Source: Hyphomicrobium sp. (GTDB lineage: Bacteria; Pseudomonadota; Alphaproteobacteria; Rhizobiales; Hyphomicrobiaceae). Taken from it: a stretch of 64,000 bases of DNA. Location: positions 172,963 to 236,962 of the forward strand of contig PERI01000005.1 of NCBI GenBank assembly GCA_002928515.1. The letters run 5' to 3'. The notes under the pieces are model-generated. The model had not been told where the DNA came from. It searched no databases and worked only from the letters and a program-made list of their open reading frames with translations. Positions 28,130-37,051 of this stretch are shown here, piece after piece. Positions within the stretch are counted from its first letter, which is position 1, and each line of letters opens with the position of its first letter. The position numbers and the translations under genes were made by a program.

Positions 28130-28615
28130 GTGCCCATGAGCGATGACATAAAGCCCGATTCAGAGGACTTCGACATTCTCAAGCTCGATAATCAATTGTG
28201 CTTTGCGCTCTATGCTGCAACACGCGCCATCACCAAAACCTATCGTCAACGCTTAGAGCCAATGGGTATTACCTATCCGCAGTACTTGGTTTTGCTCGTG
28301 CTATGGGAACAAGACGGTCTGACAGTTTCAGAAATTGGCAAAAAGTTACGTCTTGATTCTGGAACGCTAACGCCTTTGTTGCAGCGTCTGGAGGGACAGA
28401 AATTATTGAAGCGTCGTCGGAACGCAAAAGATGAGCGTGAAGTGAAGGCGTGGCTGACTGATGAAGGCAATGCCCTTAAGATTTCTGCCGCAGATGCGCG
28501 CCGCTATGTTGCGTGTTGTCTTGGAATGTCGGAAGGCCAAATTCTTCAACTGAGATCAAATCTCATGGCACTCGTCGATCAACTCGACGGTGAATTCCAA
28601 GCCGCCGCTGAGTAG
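28130..28615 (+). CDS. ohrR: MarR-family organic hydroperoxide sensor OhrR
   Basis: A 161-residue redox-sensing repressor. The reactive cysteine lies in LDNQLCFALYAATRAI (Cys24 from the GTG start, Cys22 if the ATG at 28136 is used), followed by YRQRLEPMGITYPQYLVLLVLWE, the recognition helix region KKLRLDSGTLTPLLQRLE and the wing RNAKDEREVKAWLT. OhrR proteins release DNA when this Cys is oxidised by organic peroxides. The GTG at 28130 lies 11 nt after GGAG. No ohr peroxidase gene is adjacent. The next gene is an exported truncated haemoglobin whose promoter has an OhrR-like palindrome. Confidence 0.92.
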   Translation: MPMSDDIKPDSEDFDILKLDNQLCFALYAATRAITKTYRQRLEPMGITYPQYLVLLVLWEQDGLTVSEIGKKLRLDSGTLTPLLQRLEGQKLLKRRRNAKDEREVKAWLTDEGNALKISAADARRYVACCLGMSEGQILQLRSNLMALVDQLDGEFQAAAE

Positions 28616-28950
28616 CGCACACACCAAGTCGCTACAAACTGATCATTGAATTCCAAGAGCATGACTTAACTTGCGCTGAAAAATTGCGCCCTTCCACTTT
28701 GCAAGAATGCGCAGATACCTTGCGTTGCAACATCGAAACGCAATGCAACAAGAGATTTTTTGAGTGCAAACGCCAACACGAAATTATATCAATTGCACGC
28801 AATTGAATTGCACAAAATATATTATAAAAGTCAAGAATCGAAGGGTGGGAATTGGAAGTTTGTGAATGCTCGGAATCTTCAGCTAGCAAGTTGTGAACTG
28901 ATGTTTCGCGAACAGCATTCTTGAAAACAAGGAACAAGGAGGAGACGAAC
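28616..28950. other. Long promoter region of the truncated haemoglobin gene
   Basis: About 335 nt without a gene, A+T-rich toward the right. It holds an inverted repeat TTGCGTT...AACGCAA (28720-28743), a palindrome at 28799-28811, and the A+T-rich tract AAAATATATTATAAAAG (28814-28830) that could include a -10 element. Confidence 0.5.
28799..28811. promoter_or_regulatory. OhrR-like operator candidate before the truncated haemoglobin gene
   Basis: The 13-nt palindrome GCAATT-G-AATTGC resembles the core of known OhrR operators (TACAATT-N-AATTGTA). A partly overlapping CAATTG-CACG-CAATTG starts a few bases upstream. It lies about 140 nt before the haemoglobin start codon and 180 nt after the ohrR stop. 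Confidence 0.4.
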
Positions 28951-29448
28951 ATGCGCACCAACATTCTGAAGTCAGGTCGTTCTGCCATTGCTGCAATCGG
29001 CTTCGCGGTGGCGATGACGTATTCTTCGATGAGCGCCTTCGCGGAAGCCCCGCTCTATGAGCGCATCGGCGGTTATAAGGCCGTGGCAGCGGCCGTCGAT
29101 CACCTCGTCGACAACATCTACAAGAACCAGACGCTCAATAAGAACCCGACATTAAAGGCCGTGCATGACCTCGACGAGCGTGCCGCCTTCAAGCTCGTTC
29201 TTGCAACCTGGGTCATGGAAAATACCGGCGGTCCGAAGATCTATTTCGGTCGTCCGATGGACAAGGCGCATCTGCCGCTCAACATCACGAACCGCGAGTT
29301 CAACGTCATCCTTCATGAGTGCTTAGAAACATTTTACCAGTTGGGCGTGGGCCAAAAGGAAATCGACGAACTGATGGCCGGACTGGAAGCGCAGAGAGAG
29401 GCCGTAGTCACCGCCGAAGCGCCGATCAAGCCAGTCGCCGCCAAATAA
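28951..29448 (+). CDS. Exported group I truncated haemoglobin
   Basis: A 165-residue protein: signal peptide (MRTNILKSGRSAIAAIGFAVAMTYSS...AFAE), then a 2-on-2 globin with PLYERIGGYKAVAAAVDHLVDNIY, GGPKIYFGRPMDKAHLPLNI (proximal haem His in AHLPL) and FNVILHECLETFYQLGVGQKEIDELM. The ATG at 28951 has a near-perfect ribosome site, AAGGAGGAG. Truncated haemoglobins handle O2, NO or peroxides; an exported form would act in the periplasm. An imperfect hairpin near 29478-29510 may terminate it. Confidence 0.92.
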   Translation: MRTNILKSGRSAIAAIGFAVAMTYSSMSAFAEAPLYERIGGYKAVAAAVDHLVDNIYKNQTLNKNPTLKAVHDLDERAAFKLVLATWVMENTGGPKIYFGRPMDKAHLPLNITNREFNVILHECLETFYQLGVGQKEIDELMAGLEAQREAVVTAEAPIKPVAAK

Positions 29449-29636
29449 ATTTTGCACTGCAATATGTAGTCGGACGCTGCCAAAGTGGCGTTCGACTGGT
29501 ACGCCCTGATTAAATCTAAATCTCATGAATGACGTATGATTTATCAGGCACATGCGCGACGAAACGGCACTAGCCGCGAGCCACATGCTGCGCGATAACG
29601 TTGCAAAAAATGAGCCTTGGGATTGGAATTCGCTGC

Positions 29637-30869
29637 ATGACCTATGAGCAAAAGCTCAGCGAAGCCCTCGATGCTGTCAAGCGCGAGGGTCGTTACCGGA
29701 TTTTCGCAGATGTGAAGCGTCGTCGTGGTGCGTTTCCGAAAGCAGACGTGCATCTGGGATCGAAGCCAGCACCGATTACTGTGTGGTGCTCGAACGATTA
29801 TCTCGGCATGGGGCAGCACCCCGATGTTGTGGCCGCCATGCACCAAGCAATCGATCGTGTCGGCGCAGGCTCAGGCGGAACACGCAACATTTCAGGCACC
29901 ACGCATTATCATGTCGAACTCGAAGCCGAGATCGCCGATTTGCACGGCAAAGAATCGGCACTGTTGTTTACCTCAGCTTACGTGGCCAACGAAGCAGCCC
30001 TATCTACACTCGTGCAGTTGCTGCCTGGCTGCGTCGTGTTCTCGGATGAAAAAAATCACGCCTCGATGATTGCGGGAATTCGTAACGGTCGCGGACCCAA
30101 GCAGATATTCCTGCACAACGATCTCGCCGATCTTGAAGCAAAATTACAATCCGTTCCATTTGGCACGCCAAAAATAATTGCTTTCGAAAGCGTGTATTCG
30201 ATGGATGGTCATGTGGCACCAATCGCCGCAATTTGCGATCTAGCCGCTAAATACAATGCGCTCACATATCTCGATGAAGTTCATGCCGTCGGTTTGTACG
30301 GTCCTCGCGGCGGCGGTATCGCCGAGCGCGATGGCGTCATGCATCGTATCGATGTCATCAATGGCACGCTTGCCAAAGGTTATGGCGTCATGGGCGGCTA
30401 TATAGCTGCCAGCCGCACGCTGTGTGATGCCGTGCGCTCGTATGCTCCAGGATTTATTTTCACGACCTCATTGGCACCTGTCATTGCAGCAGGCGCACTC
30501 GCGTCCATCCGCCATCTGAAAACGAGCACGATTGAAAGGGAGCGCCACCAGGAGCGGGCGCGCACTTTGAAGCGTCGTTTGAATGCGGCTGATTTACCCG
30601 TCATTTCAGGCCCGAGCCATATCGTGCCGGTCCTGGTCGCCGATCCGGTGCGCTGCAAAGCGCTATCCGACGTGCTGCTGAACCTGCACGGCATATATGT
30701 GCAGCCCATCAATTATCCGACCGTGCCACGTGGCGCTGAACGCTTACGTTTGACGCCATCACCGCAGCACACAGATGCAGACATGGATCATTTGGTCGGT
30801 GCTTTGACCGCACTATGGGCTCAGTGCCCACTTACCTTAATGCAAAGCCTCGCCGAAGCCGCAGAGTGA
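29637..30869 (+). CDS. hemA: 5-aminolevulinate synthase
   Basis: PLP enzyme joining glycine and succinyl-CoA to 5-aminolevulinate, the C4 (Shemin) entry to tetrapyrroles typical of alphaproteobacteria. The 410-residue protein shows [48 protein letters not shown], and the PLP lysine in [14 protein letters not shown]. The start at 29637 (MTYEQKL) matches the usual N-terminus; a slightly longer in-frame start exists at 29601. Glycine is also the product of glyA immediately downstream. A G+C hairpin follows the stop codon. Confidence 0.96.
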   Translation: MTYEQKLSEALDAVKREGRYRIFADVKRRRGAFPKADVHLGSKPAPITVWCSNDYLGMGQHPDVVAAMHQAIDRVGAGSGGTRNISGTTHYHVELEAEIADLHGKESALLFTSAYVANEAALSTLVQLLPGCVVFSDEKNHASMIAGIRNGRGPKQIFLHNDLADLEAKLQSVPFGTPKIIAFESVYSMDGHVAPIAAICDLAAKYNALTYLDEVHAVGLYGPRGGGIAERDGVMHRIDVINGTLAKGYGVMGGYIAASRTLCDAVRSYAPGFIFTTSLAPVIAAGALASIRHLKTSTIERERHQERARTLKRRLNAADLPVISGPSHIVPVLVADPVRCKALSDVLLNLHGIYVQPINYPTVPRGAERLRLTPSPQHTDADMDHLVGALTALWAQCPLTLMQSLAEAAE

Positions 30870-30870
30870 T

Positions 30871-30890
30871 CGGCGGGGCACAACCCGCCG
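30871..30890 (+). terminator. G+C hairpin directly after hemA
   Basis: Arms CGGCGGG / CCCGCCG with a 6-nt loop start 2 nt after the hemA stop codon. There is no T-run, so it may be a weak or Rho-assisted terminator, or an mRNA-stabilising hairpin. Confidence 0.5.
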
Positions 30891-31083
30891 TAACAAGGTC
30901 GTAATTAGCCTGCGGGGTAGGATGCCGTGCCGATTTTACGCGGTTTGGGCTACCCTATAGGGTGTTGAGCCTTTGGACGCTCAGCCTTAAACTAAATACA
31001 AGTCAGAGAGGGTCAGTGCCTCGCGCATGTCGCGGCGCGCAGAAGTAGATCCAAAAACATCTTCAAAACCAAAGGGAACGCTC

Positions 31084-32388
31084 ATGTCGACCGCACCGGC
31101 CGCCGCACAGTCGCAGACCTCTCGTTTTTTCAAATCGCATCTTTCTGAAACCGATCCCGAGTTGTTCAGCGCCATTCAGAAAGAATTTGGCCGTCAGCAG
31201 CATGAGATCGAATTGATTGCGTCGGAAAACATCGTCTCGCAAGCCGTGCTCGATGCTGCCGGTTCGGTTCTGACCAACAAGTATGCCGAAGGCTATCCAG
31301 GCAAGCGCTACTATGGCGGCTGCCAGTTCGTCGATATCGCCGAAGAGTTGGCAATCGATCGCGCTAAGAAGCTGTTCAATTGCGGCTTTGCCAACGTGCA
31401 GCCGAATTCTGGAAGCCAAGCTAATCAGGGCGTGTTTAACGCACTTGCAAAGCCCGGTGACACGATCCTCGGTTTGTCGCTCGCAGCGGGCGGACATTTG
31501 ACCCACGGCGCACCTGTCAACCAGTCGGGCAAGTGGTTCAATGCGGTCCACTACATGGTGAAGCCGGACACGCACCTGATCGACATGGACGAAGTGCGCA
31601 AGCTGGCGCACGAGCACAAGCCGCGCATCATCATCGCAGGCGGCTCAGCTTATCCGCGCACCATCGACTTTGCAGCCTTCCGCACCATTGCCGATGAAGT
31701 CGGCGCACACTTCTTGGTCGATATGGCGCACTTTGCTGGTCTCGTGGCTGCCGGTCTCTACCCAAGCCCATTCCCACACGCACACGTGGCCACAACCACG
31801 ACGCATAAGACGTTGCGCGGTCCACGCGGCGGTATGATCCTGACCAACGACGAAGATCTGGCCAAGAAGTTTAACTCGGCGATCTTCCCTGGGATTCAGG
31901 GTGGTCCGCTCATGCACGTCATTGCAGGCAAAGCCGTAGCCTTCGGCGAAGCGCTTCAGCCAGACTTCAAACTTTACATCCAGCAAGTGATCGCCAACGC
32001 GAAAGCAATGGGTGAAACGCTGGTGCAGAACGGTTTCGCGCTCGTCTCGGGCGGTACCGATACGCACTTGATCCTCGTCGATCTACGTCCCAAGAACTTG
32101 ACCGGCAACATTGCCGAGAAGTCACTCGGCCGTGCGCACATCACCTGCAACAAGAACGGCATCCCCTTCGATCCGGCCAAGCCAATGGTCACGTCGGGTA
32201 TTCGTTTGGGCTCGCCAGCTGGCACAACGCGCGGCTTCGGCGTCGCCGAATTCCAAGAGGTCGGTCGTCTGATCACGGAAGTGCTCGATGGATTGTCCAA
32301 AAATGGCGAAGAAGGCAATGCTGCCACGGAAGCAGCCGTCAAAGCCAAAGCGACCGCGCTTTGCGCACGCTTCCCAATCTATGCGTAA
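31084..32388 (+). CDS. glyA: Serine hydroxymethyltransferase
   Basis: Interconverts serine and glycine while charging tetrahydrofolate with a one-carbon unit. The 434-residue protein has [59 protein letters not shown] and the PLP lysine in [14 protein letters not shown]. The ATG at 31084 follows AAGGGAA. An in-frame start 57 nt earlier lacks a ribosome site. A 12-bp perfect palindrome, ACCCTATAGGGT, lies in its upstream region at 30952-30963. The gene ends in a terminator before nrdR. Confidence 0.97.
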   Translation: MSTAPAAAQSQTSRFFKSHLSETDPELFSAIQKEFGRQQHEIELIASENIVSQAVLDAAGSVLTNKYAEGYPGKRYYGGCQFVDIAEELAIDRAKKLFNCGFANVQPNSGSQANQGVFNALAKPGDTILGLSLAAGGHLTHGAPVNQSGKWFNAVHYMVKPDTHLIDMDEVRKLAHEHKPRIIIAGGSAYPRTIDFAAFRTIADEVGAHFLVDMAHFAGLVAAGLYPSPFPHAHVATTTTHKTLRGPRGGMILTNDEDLAKKFNSAIFPGIQGGPLMHVIAGKAVAFGEALQPDFKLYIQQVIANAKAMGETLVQNGFALVSGGTDTHLILVDLRPKNLTGNIAEKSLGRAHITCNKNGIPFDPAKPMVTSGIRLGSPAGTTRGFGVAEFQEVGRLITEVLDGLSKNGEEGNAATEAAVKAKATALCARFPIYA

Positions 32389-32459
32389 GGAAATAGCTTC
32401 GATTTAAGTCGAATGCTCTGTATGCATTTGGCTGACGATAACAATTTCATTTATGACTG

Positions 32460-32488
32460 AGCGCCGGGATGATTCCCCGGCGCTTTGC
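32460..32488 (+). terminator. Rho-independent terminator of glyA
   Basis: Arms AGCGCCGGG / CCCGGCGCT (9 bp) with a 7-nt loop, followed by TTGCATTTG. It lies about 70 nt past the glyA stop and 16 nt before the nrdR start. Confidence 0.75.
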
Positions 32489-32504
32489 ATTTGGAGTGCT
32501 TTGA

Positions 32505-33038
32505 ATGCGCTGTCCATTCTGTGGGAGCGAAAATTCTCAGGTCAAAGACAGCCGACCGTCCGATGAGAATTCGGCCATCCGAAGACGCCGCATCTGCTCC
32601 GATTGCGGCGGTCGTTTTACTACGTTCGAGCGCGTGCAATTGCGCGAGTTAACGGTCGTCAAGAAGTCAGGGCGCAAGGTACTATTCGATCGCGAAAAGC
32701 TGTCGCGCTCGATTTCGGTTGCTTTGCGCAAGCGCCCGACAGAACCCGAACGAATCGAGCGTCTGGTGACGGGATTGGTGCGGCAACTCGAAAGTTCCGG
32801 TGAAACCGAGATTACCTCAGCAGAGATCGGCGAACTTGTGATTGCAGCCCTGCGCGAACTAGACCCCGTAGCGTACGTCCGTTTTGCATCCGTTTACCGC
32901 GATTTCAGGGATGCTGCCGATTTCCAGGCGGTTTTGCGAGAACTGGCGAGCGACACCCACAATCCGCTCAGTAACCACGATCTGTTTGCTGACGCGGACG
33001 GCAGGCCGCAAACTACCAACAAGCCGTCGTCTGATTAA
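32505..33038 (+). CDS. nrdR: Ribonucleotide reductase repressor NrdR
   Basis: A 177-residue repressor of ribonucleotide reductase genes. A zinc ribbon with Cys3, Cys6, Cys31 and Cys34 ([21 protein letters not shown]) is followed by an ATP-cone ([20 protein letters not shown]...) that senses ATP/dATP. It heads the riboflavin gene run, a conserved arrangement. The nrdJ gene in this window, with candidate NrdR boxes upstream, is the likely target. Confidence 0.97.
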   Translation: MRCPFCGSENSQVKDSRPSDENSAIRRRRICSDCGGRFTTFERVQLRELTVVKKSGRKVLFDREKLSRSISVALRKRPTEPERIERLVTGLVRQLESSGETEITSAEIGELVIAALRELDPVAYVRFASVYRDFRDAADFQAVLRELASDTHNPLSNHDLFADADGRPQTTNKPSSD

Positions 33039-33072
33039 GGACATGGCATTCGCGACATGAGTCAACGCTATC

Positions 33073-34218
33073 GTGACCGCTGCTGATCCAGGCTCGTTCG
33101 ACCGGCACATGATGGCCATTGCGCTGCGCATGGCGTCACGCGGCCTTGGTCAAACATGGCCCAACCCATCAGTCGGTGCGGTCATTGCAGATGAGCTGAC
33201 GGGTGAACTTATCGCGCGTGCAGTGACAGCACGCGGTGGCCGCCCACATGCCGAGACCCAAGCGATAGAATTGGCGGGAACGCGCGCGCGTGGGAAAACT
33301 TTATACGTGACGCTTGAGCCGTGTGCCCATACCGGACGTACGGCGCCTTGTGCTGATGCGGTTATCGCTGCTGGCCTGTCGCGTGTGGTGGTTGCTATCG
33401 AGGATCCAGATCCGCGCGTGGCAGGACGAGGGCTGGATCGATTGCGGGCTGCGGGCATTGCGGTGACCCGTGGCATGGATGCTGCGCAAGCGCGATGGAT
33501 AACGCGCGGACACGTCGTACGCATCACAGAACGCCGTCCGCTGGTCACATTGAAAATGGCGCTCGGCAGCGATGGAAAAATTGCCCGAGGCAACGGCAAC
33601 AAGCCAATATGGGTCACGGGAGCGTCCGCGCGCGCGCATGGAGCCATGCTGCGCGCCAGATCGGATGCGATCTTGGTTGGTAGCGGGACGGTGCGCGACG
33701 ACGATCCGCAATTGACCTGCCGCCTTCCAGGAATGTTGGACCGATCACCCGTCCGCATTGTTATGGCCCGAAACCTAGATCTACCTCTGACAAGCAAACT
33801 CGTGAAATCTGCGCATGACACTCCCGTATGGTTGATGTCGGCGAATAGCGGCGATGAGTCCTCAAAGGCAAAGCTTCTCGCTGCCGGATGTGAGATCGAA
33901 CAGGTTGCAACTGTGCAGGGACAACTTTGGCTACCGTCCGTCATGGAAGCACTCGTTGCACGCGGCATCACACGGCTGCTGGTCGAGGGCGGACCGACGG
34001 TTTGGCGCGCGTTTGCTGATGCCGGTCTCGTCGATGAGGTCGTTCTGTTTATGGCAGAGGCGACAGCAAAGCGAACAGAACACGAGAACACGTTGCAAGC
34101 ACGCAGCGCGCTTCAGGCATGGCTCGGGCCAGTACCTCTCATGCTCTCATCACATGCAAATGTGGAAACAGATAGAATGTGGCGGTTTCGCCGCCCGCTC
34201 GCGAAGGAAGGATCCTAG
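33073..34218 (+). CDS. ribD: Bifunctional riboflavin deaminase/reductase RibD
   Basis: Catalyses the deaminase and reductase steps of riboflavin synthesis. The 381-residue protein has the N-terminal cytidine-deaminase-like zinc site HAETQAIE and EPCAHTGRTAPCADAVI, and a C-terminal NADPH reductase domain starting near VTLKMALGSDGKIA, with SDAILVGSGTVRDDDP and LLVEGGPTVWRAF. It starts with GTG at 33073. Third-last part of the nrdR-rib cluster by function: it feeds ribE and ribH downstream, with a 3-nt gap to ribE. Confidence 0.96.
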   Translation: MTAADPGSFDRHMMAIALRMASRGLGQTWPNPSVGAVIADELTGELIARAVTARGGRPHAETQAIELAGTRARGKTLYVTLEPCAHTGRTAPCADAVIAAGLSRVVVAIEDPDPRVAGRGLDRLRAAGIAVTRGMDAAQARWITRGHVVRITERRPLVTLKMALGSDGKIARGNGNKPIWVTGASARAHGAMLRARSDAILVGSGTVRDDDPQLTCRLPGMLDRSPVRIVMARNLDLPLTSKLVKSAHDTPVWLMSANSGDESSKAKLLAAGCEIEQVATVQGQLWLPSVMEALVARGITRLLVEGGPTVWRAFADAGLVDEVVLFMAEATAKRTEHENTLQARSALQAWLGPVPLMLSSHANVETDRMWRFRRPLAKEGS

Positions 34219-34221
34219 ATC

Positions 34222-34815
34222 ATGTTCACCGGGCTTATCACCGATGTCGGCGAGGTCATCGCGCGCAATGGCGGGCAATTCACGATTGCAACGCGCTACA
34301 AATTAGAGAGCAAAGATATTGGCGCTTCGATCTGCTGCGATGGCGTCTGCCTGACGGCGACAACGATAACGCCTTGGAGCGATGGCGCAAGATTCACCGT
34401 GGATGTCTCAAACGAGACGTTAGGCAAGTCCACGCTAGGTGGGTGGCAAGCAGGCAAGCGCGTCAACCTAGAACGCTCGTTACGCGCAAGCGATGAACTC
34501 GGCGGTCATATCGTCTCAGGTCATGTCGATGGCGTGGCCAAAATCATCGCCATCACCCCAGACGGCGAAAGTCGTAGATTTTTGTTTGAAGCCCCCGAAC
34601 ACTTGGCGCGCTATATTGCGCCCAAGGGGTCTGTCGCGCTGGACGGCACGTCGCTGACCGTGAACGAAGTGTCGGCCACGCGGTTTGGCGTCAATCTCAT
34701 TCCGCACAGCTTGACGATGACGACTTGGGGGGCCAAAACCCCTGGCGAGACCGTCAACCTCGAAGTCGATGTATTCGCGCGTTACGTCGCGCGATTGATG
34801 GAATTCCGCCCTTAA
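34222..34815 (+). CDS. ribE: Riboflavin synthase alpha subunit
   Basis: Dismutates two lumazine molecules to riboflavin. The 197-residue protein is built of two similar barrels: MFTGLITDVGEV...CCDGVCLTATTI and SGHVDGVAKI...DGTSLTVNEV. It lies 3 nt after the ribD stop and 18 nt before the ribB frame, consistent with one transcript. Confidence 0.96.
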   Translation: MFTGLITDVGEVIARNGGQFTIATRYKLESKDIGASICCDGVCLTATTITPWSDGARFTVDVSNETLGKSTLGGWQAGKRVNLERSLRASDELGGHIVSGHVDGVAKIIAITPDGESRRFLFEAPEHLARYIAPKGSVALDGTSLTVNEVSATRFGVNLIPHSLTMTTWGAKTPGETVNLEVDVFARYVARLMEFRP

Positions 34816-34833
34816 GAAAGCAGTCTAACCGCG

Positions 34834-35982
34834 ATGGGCCTTGACCAGATGCAAGCCGTGAAAACGAACTCCGTGCTGTCGCCGATCGCAGAGATCGTAG
34901 AAGACATGCAGAACGGGCGCATGGTCGTGCTTGTCGATGCGGAAGATCGCGAAAACGAGGGCGATCTCGTCATCCCTGCGCAAATGGCAACACCTGATGC
35001 GGTCAATTTCATGGCCCGCTTTGGCCGTGGTTTGATATGTCTGACGCTCACACAATCGCGTGCTCAAGAATTGCGATTGGGTGCGATGGTGCAAACCAAC
35101 GGTTCGCGCAACCGAACAGCATTTACGCAATCGATTGAAGCGCGCGAAGGAATCTCAACTGGCATCTCAGCCTTCGACCGCGCGCGCACGATCGCGACAG
35201 CGATCGACACCACCAAAAGCGCTGGTGATATCGTGTCGCCGGGGCATGTGTTTCCGTTGGTCGCGCGCGAAGGTGGCGTTTTGGTGCGAGCTGGGCACAC
35301 GGAAGCATCCGTCGATCTAGCCCGATTGGCCGGGCTCTATCCAGCCGCCGTGATTTGCGAGATCATGAACGACGATGGCACTATGGCGCGTATGCCAGAC
35401 CTCGTACCGTTTGCCAAACAGCACGGTTTGAAAATCGGCGCCATTGAAGACTTGATTGCGTATCGCCTTCGCAACGATCGCATCGTCCGCAACGTCGCGC
35501 GCATGCCGGTACAAAGTGCCATTGGCGGCAACTTTGATTTGCATGTCTACGAGACGACCGTCGAGCCGGTCGAGCATTTAGCGCTCGTTAAAGGCAACAT
35601 TCATAGCGGCGAACCCGTTCTGGTTCGTGTACACGCCGTCAACGTTTTGAGTGACGTGCTTGGCATCGGCGAGACAGCGGAAAACGGTCGTACAATAGCC
35701 CAATCCATGCGCGCCATCGAGAAAGAGGGGCGTGGCGTTCTGGTATTAATCCGCGATCTGCGAGCAAAATCTGTGTCCGAATGGGTCGAGCGCCATTCTG
35801 GCCCCCAATCGCACACCTCAGCACCGCGTGATCGCCGCCAAGTGAACATCGGTATTGGATCGCAAATTCTGGCCGATCTTGGTGTGCGCGACATGGTGCT
35901 TTTGACGACATCGCCAGCGCATGTCTATGTGGGCCTCGATGCGTTTGGTTTACGCATCACCGACACGCGCAGAATTGAGTAA
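34834..35982 (+). CDS. ribB: Dihydroxybutanone-phosphate synthase with degenerate GTP cyclohydrolase II domain
   Basis: Makes the four-carbon unit for lumazine. The N-terminal domain (about 15-215) is intact: VLVDAEDRENEGDLV, RGLICLTLT, GHVFPLVAREGGVLVRAGHTEA and EIMNDDGTMARMPDL. The C-terminal half follows the GTP cyclohydrolase II fold (LVRVHAVNVLSDVLGIG, GVLVLIRDLR), but the zinc cysteines of C-L-T-G-D-x-F-G-S-x-R-C-D-C are all absent. It is therefore probably not a cyclohydrolase, and a separate RibA should exist elsewhere. Such degenerate fusions are known in alphaproteobacteria. 382 residues. Confidence 0.93.
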   Translation: MGLDQMQAVKTNSVLSPIAEIVEDMQNGRMVVLVDAEDRENEGDLVIPAQMATPDAVNFMARFGRGLICLTLTQSRAQELRLGAMVQTNGSRNRTAFTQSIEAREGISTGISAFDRARTIATAIDTTKSAGDIVSPGHVFPLVAREGGVLVRAGHTEASVDLARLAGLYPAAVICEIMNDDGTMARMPDLVPFAKQHGLKIGAIEDLIAYRLRNDRIVRNVARMPVQSAIGGNFDLHVYETTVEPVEHLALVKGNIHSGEPVLVRVHAVNVLSDVLGIGETAENGRTIAQSMRAIEKEGRGVLVLIRDLRAKSVSEWVERHSGPQSHTSAPRDRRQVNIGIGSQILADLGVRDMVLLTTSPAHVYVGLDAFGLRITDTRRIE

Positions 35983-35985
35983 TTG

Positions 35986-36492
35986 ATGATGGTCCAGAAA
36001 GATACAGGACAAGGTTTACGGGATGCGTATTCAAGCCCGATGCGCGCGCACGTACTCATTCTGGAAGCGCGGTTCTATGAAGAAATTGCAGACTTATTGG
36101 CAACGGGCGCCGCAGAAGTTCTGACCGCGCGCGGAGTAACGTTTGAGCGCATAGTCGTACCCGGCGCTCTAGAATTGCCGCAAGTTCTCGCCGCCGCAGC
36201 ATCGGCCCGAGCCTCCGGTCGTCTTGCGTTCGACGGCGCGATTGCGCTGGGATGCGTGATACGCGGCGAGACGGCGCATTACGATATCGTGTGCAACAAT
36301 GCCAATCACTGGCTTATGGATGTGGCGACGCGCCACGATGTACCAGTGGGGAATGGAATTTTGACGGTAGAAACGGAAGATCAAGCTCTGGCTCGCGCTC
36401 ATGGCGGCGCAGATGGCAAAGGCGGCGACGCAGCGCGAGCATGTTTGAAGTTGATCGAACACAAGCGGTCCTTCTGGGGTCCGTCCGCGTGA
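35986..36492 (+). CDS. ribH: 6,7-dimethyl-8-ribityllumazine synthase
   Basis: Forms lumazine, the substrate of RibE. The 168-residue protein has ILEARFYEEIADLL, the VPGALELPQVL segment and the active-site GCVIRGETAHYDIVCNN, ending with the long helix GGDAARACLKLIEHK. The ATG at 35986 lies 3 nt after the ribB stop. Its TGA overlaps the nusB ATG by one base. Confidence 0.95.
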   Translation: MMVQKDTGQGLRDAYSSPMRAHVLILEARFYEEIADLLATGAAEVLTARGVTFERIVVPGALELPQVLAAAASARASGRLAFDGAIALGCVIRGETAHYDIVCNNANHWLMDVATRHDVPVGNGILTVETEDQALARAHGGADGKGGDAARACLKLIEHKRSFWGPSA

Positions 36493-37001
36493 TGGCTAAA
36501 GAACGCACCAGCAAAGCAGGCATAGGCAAAAACCGCACGAAAGCCGATCCAATATCTGCGCGGACGGCCGCGCGTGTTGCCGCCGTTCAAGCGCTATATC
36601 AAATGGATTTGGCCGCGACCGATCTCAACGAAGTGATCGAAGAATTTTTGACCGTTCGCTTTAACGACGACGCTCCGGATGAGACGATCAAGGGGGCAGA
36701 TCGCATATTCTTTGCCGACATTTTGCGCGCCGTGCTGCGACGTCAGCGCGAAATTGACCCACAAGTCGATGCACAGTTGGCAGAAGGTTGGCGATTGGTG
36801 CGTGTCGATGCAATTTTGCGCGCGGTTTTGCGAGCCGGCGTTGCGGAATTGCTGGAGCGCGATGATGTGCCGGTGCGCGTTGTCATCAATGAATACGTCA
36901 CCGTCGCGCATTTCTTTTTTTCCGACGACGAGCCGCGCGTCGTCAATGGCGTGCTCGACAAAATCGCGCGAAGCGTCCGTGCGGCAGAATTTACACCCTA
37001 G
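36492..37001 (+). CDS. nusB: Transcription antitermination factor NusB
   Basis: A 169-residue RNA-binding factor for rRNA antitermination. Recognisable parts are ARVAAVQALYQMDLA, the central helices and the closing VRVVINEYVTVAHFFFSDDEPRVVNGVLDKIAR. The ATG at 36492 overlaps the ribH stop codon (TGATG), so translation is probably coupled. The 25-residue N-terminus is Lys/Arg-rich. Confidence 0.96.
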   Translation: MAKERTSKAGIGKNRTKADPISARTAARVAAVQALYQMDLAATDLNEVIEEFLTVRFNDDAPDETIKGADRIFFADILRAVLRRQREIDPQVDAQLAEGWRLVRVDAILRAVLRAGVAELLERDDVPVRVVINEYVTVAHFFFSDDEPRVVNGVLDKIARSVRAAEFTP

Positions 37002-37051
37002 TCAGCGTTAGACCAGTGCTGAGTCATGCGTTTATTTGAGAGTGCGGCCCG

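Noticed and set aside
30889..30923. Short stretch resembling the 3' end of 16S rRNA (CGTAACAAGGT ... CCTGCGG)
   Set aside because: Only about 11 and 7 matching bases with different spacing and no further rRNA sequence; it overlaps the hemA hairpin and is best seen as chance.
33150..34091. Minus-strand open frame of 313 codons
   Set aside because: Antisense to ribD, which has all its catalytic motifs; composition is Ser/Arg/Pro-rich as expected for a shadow.
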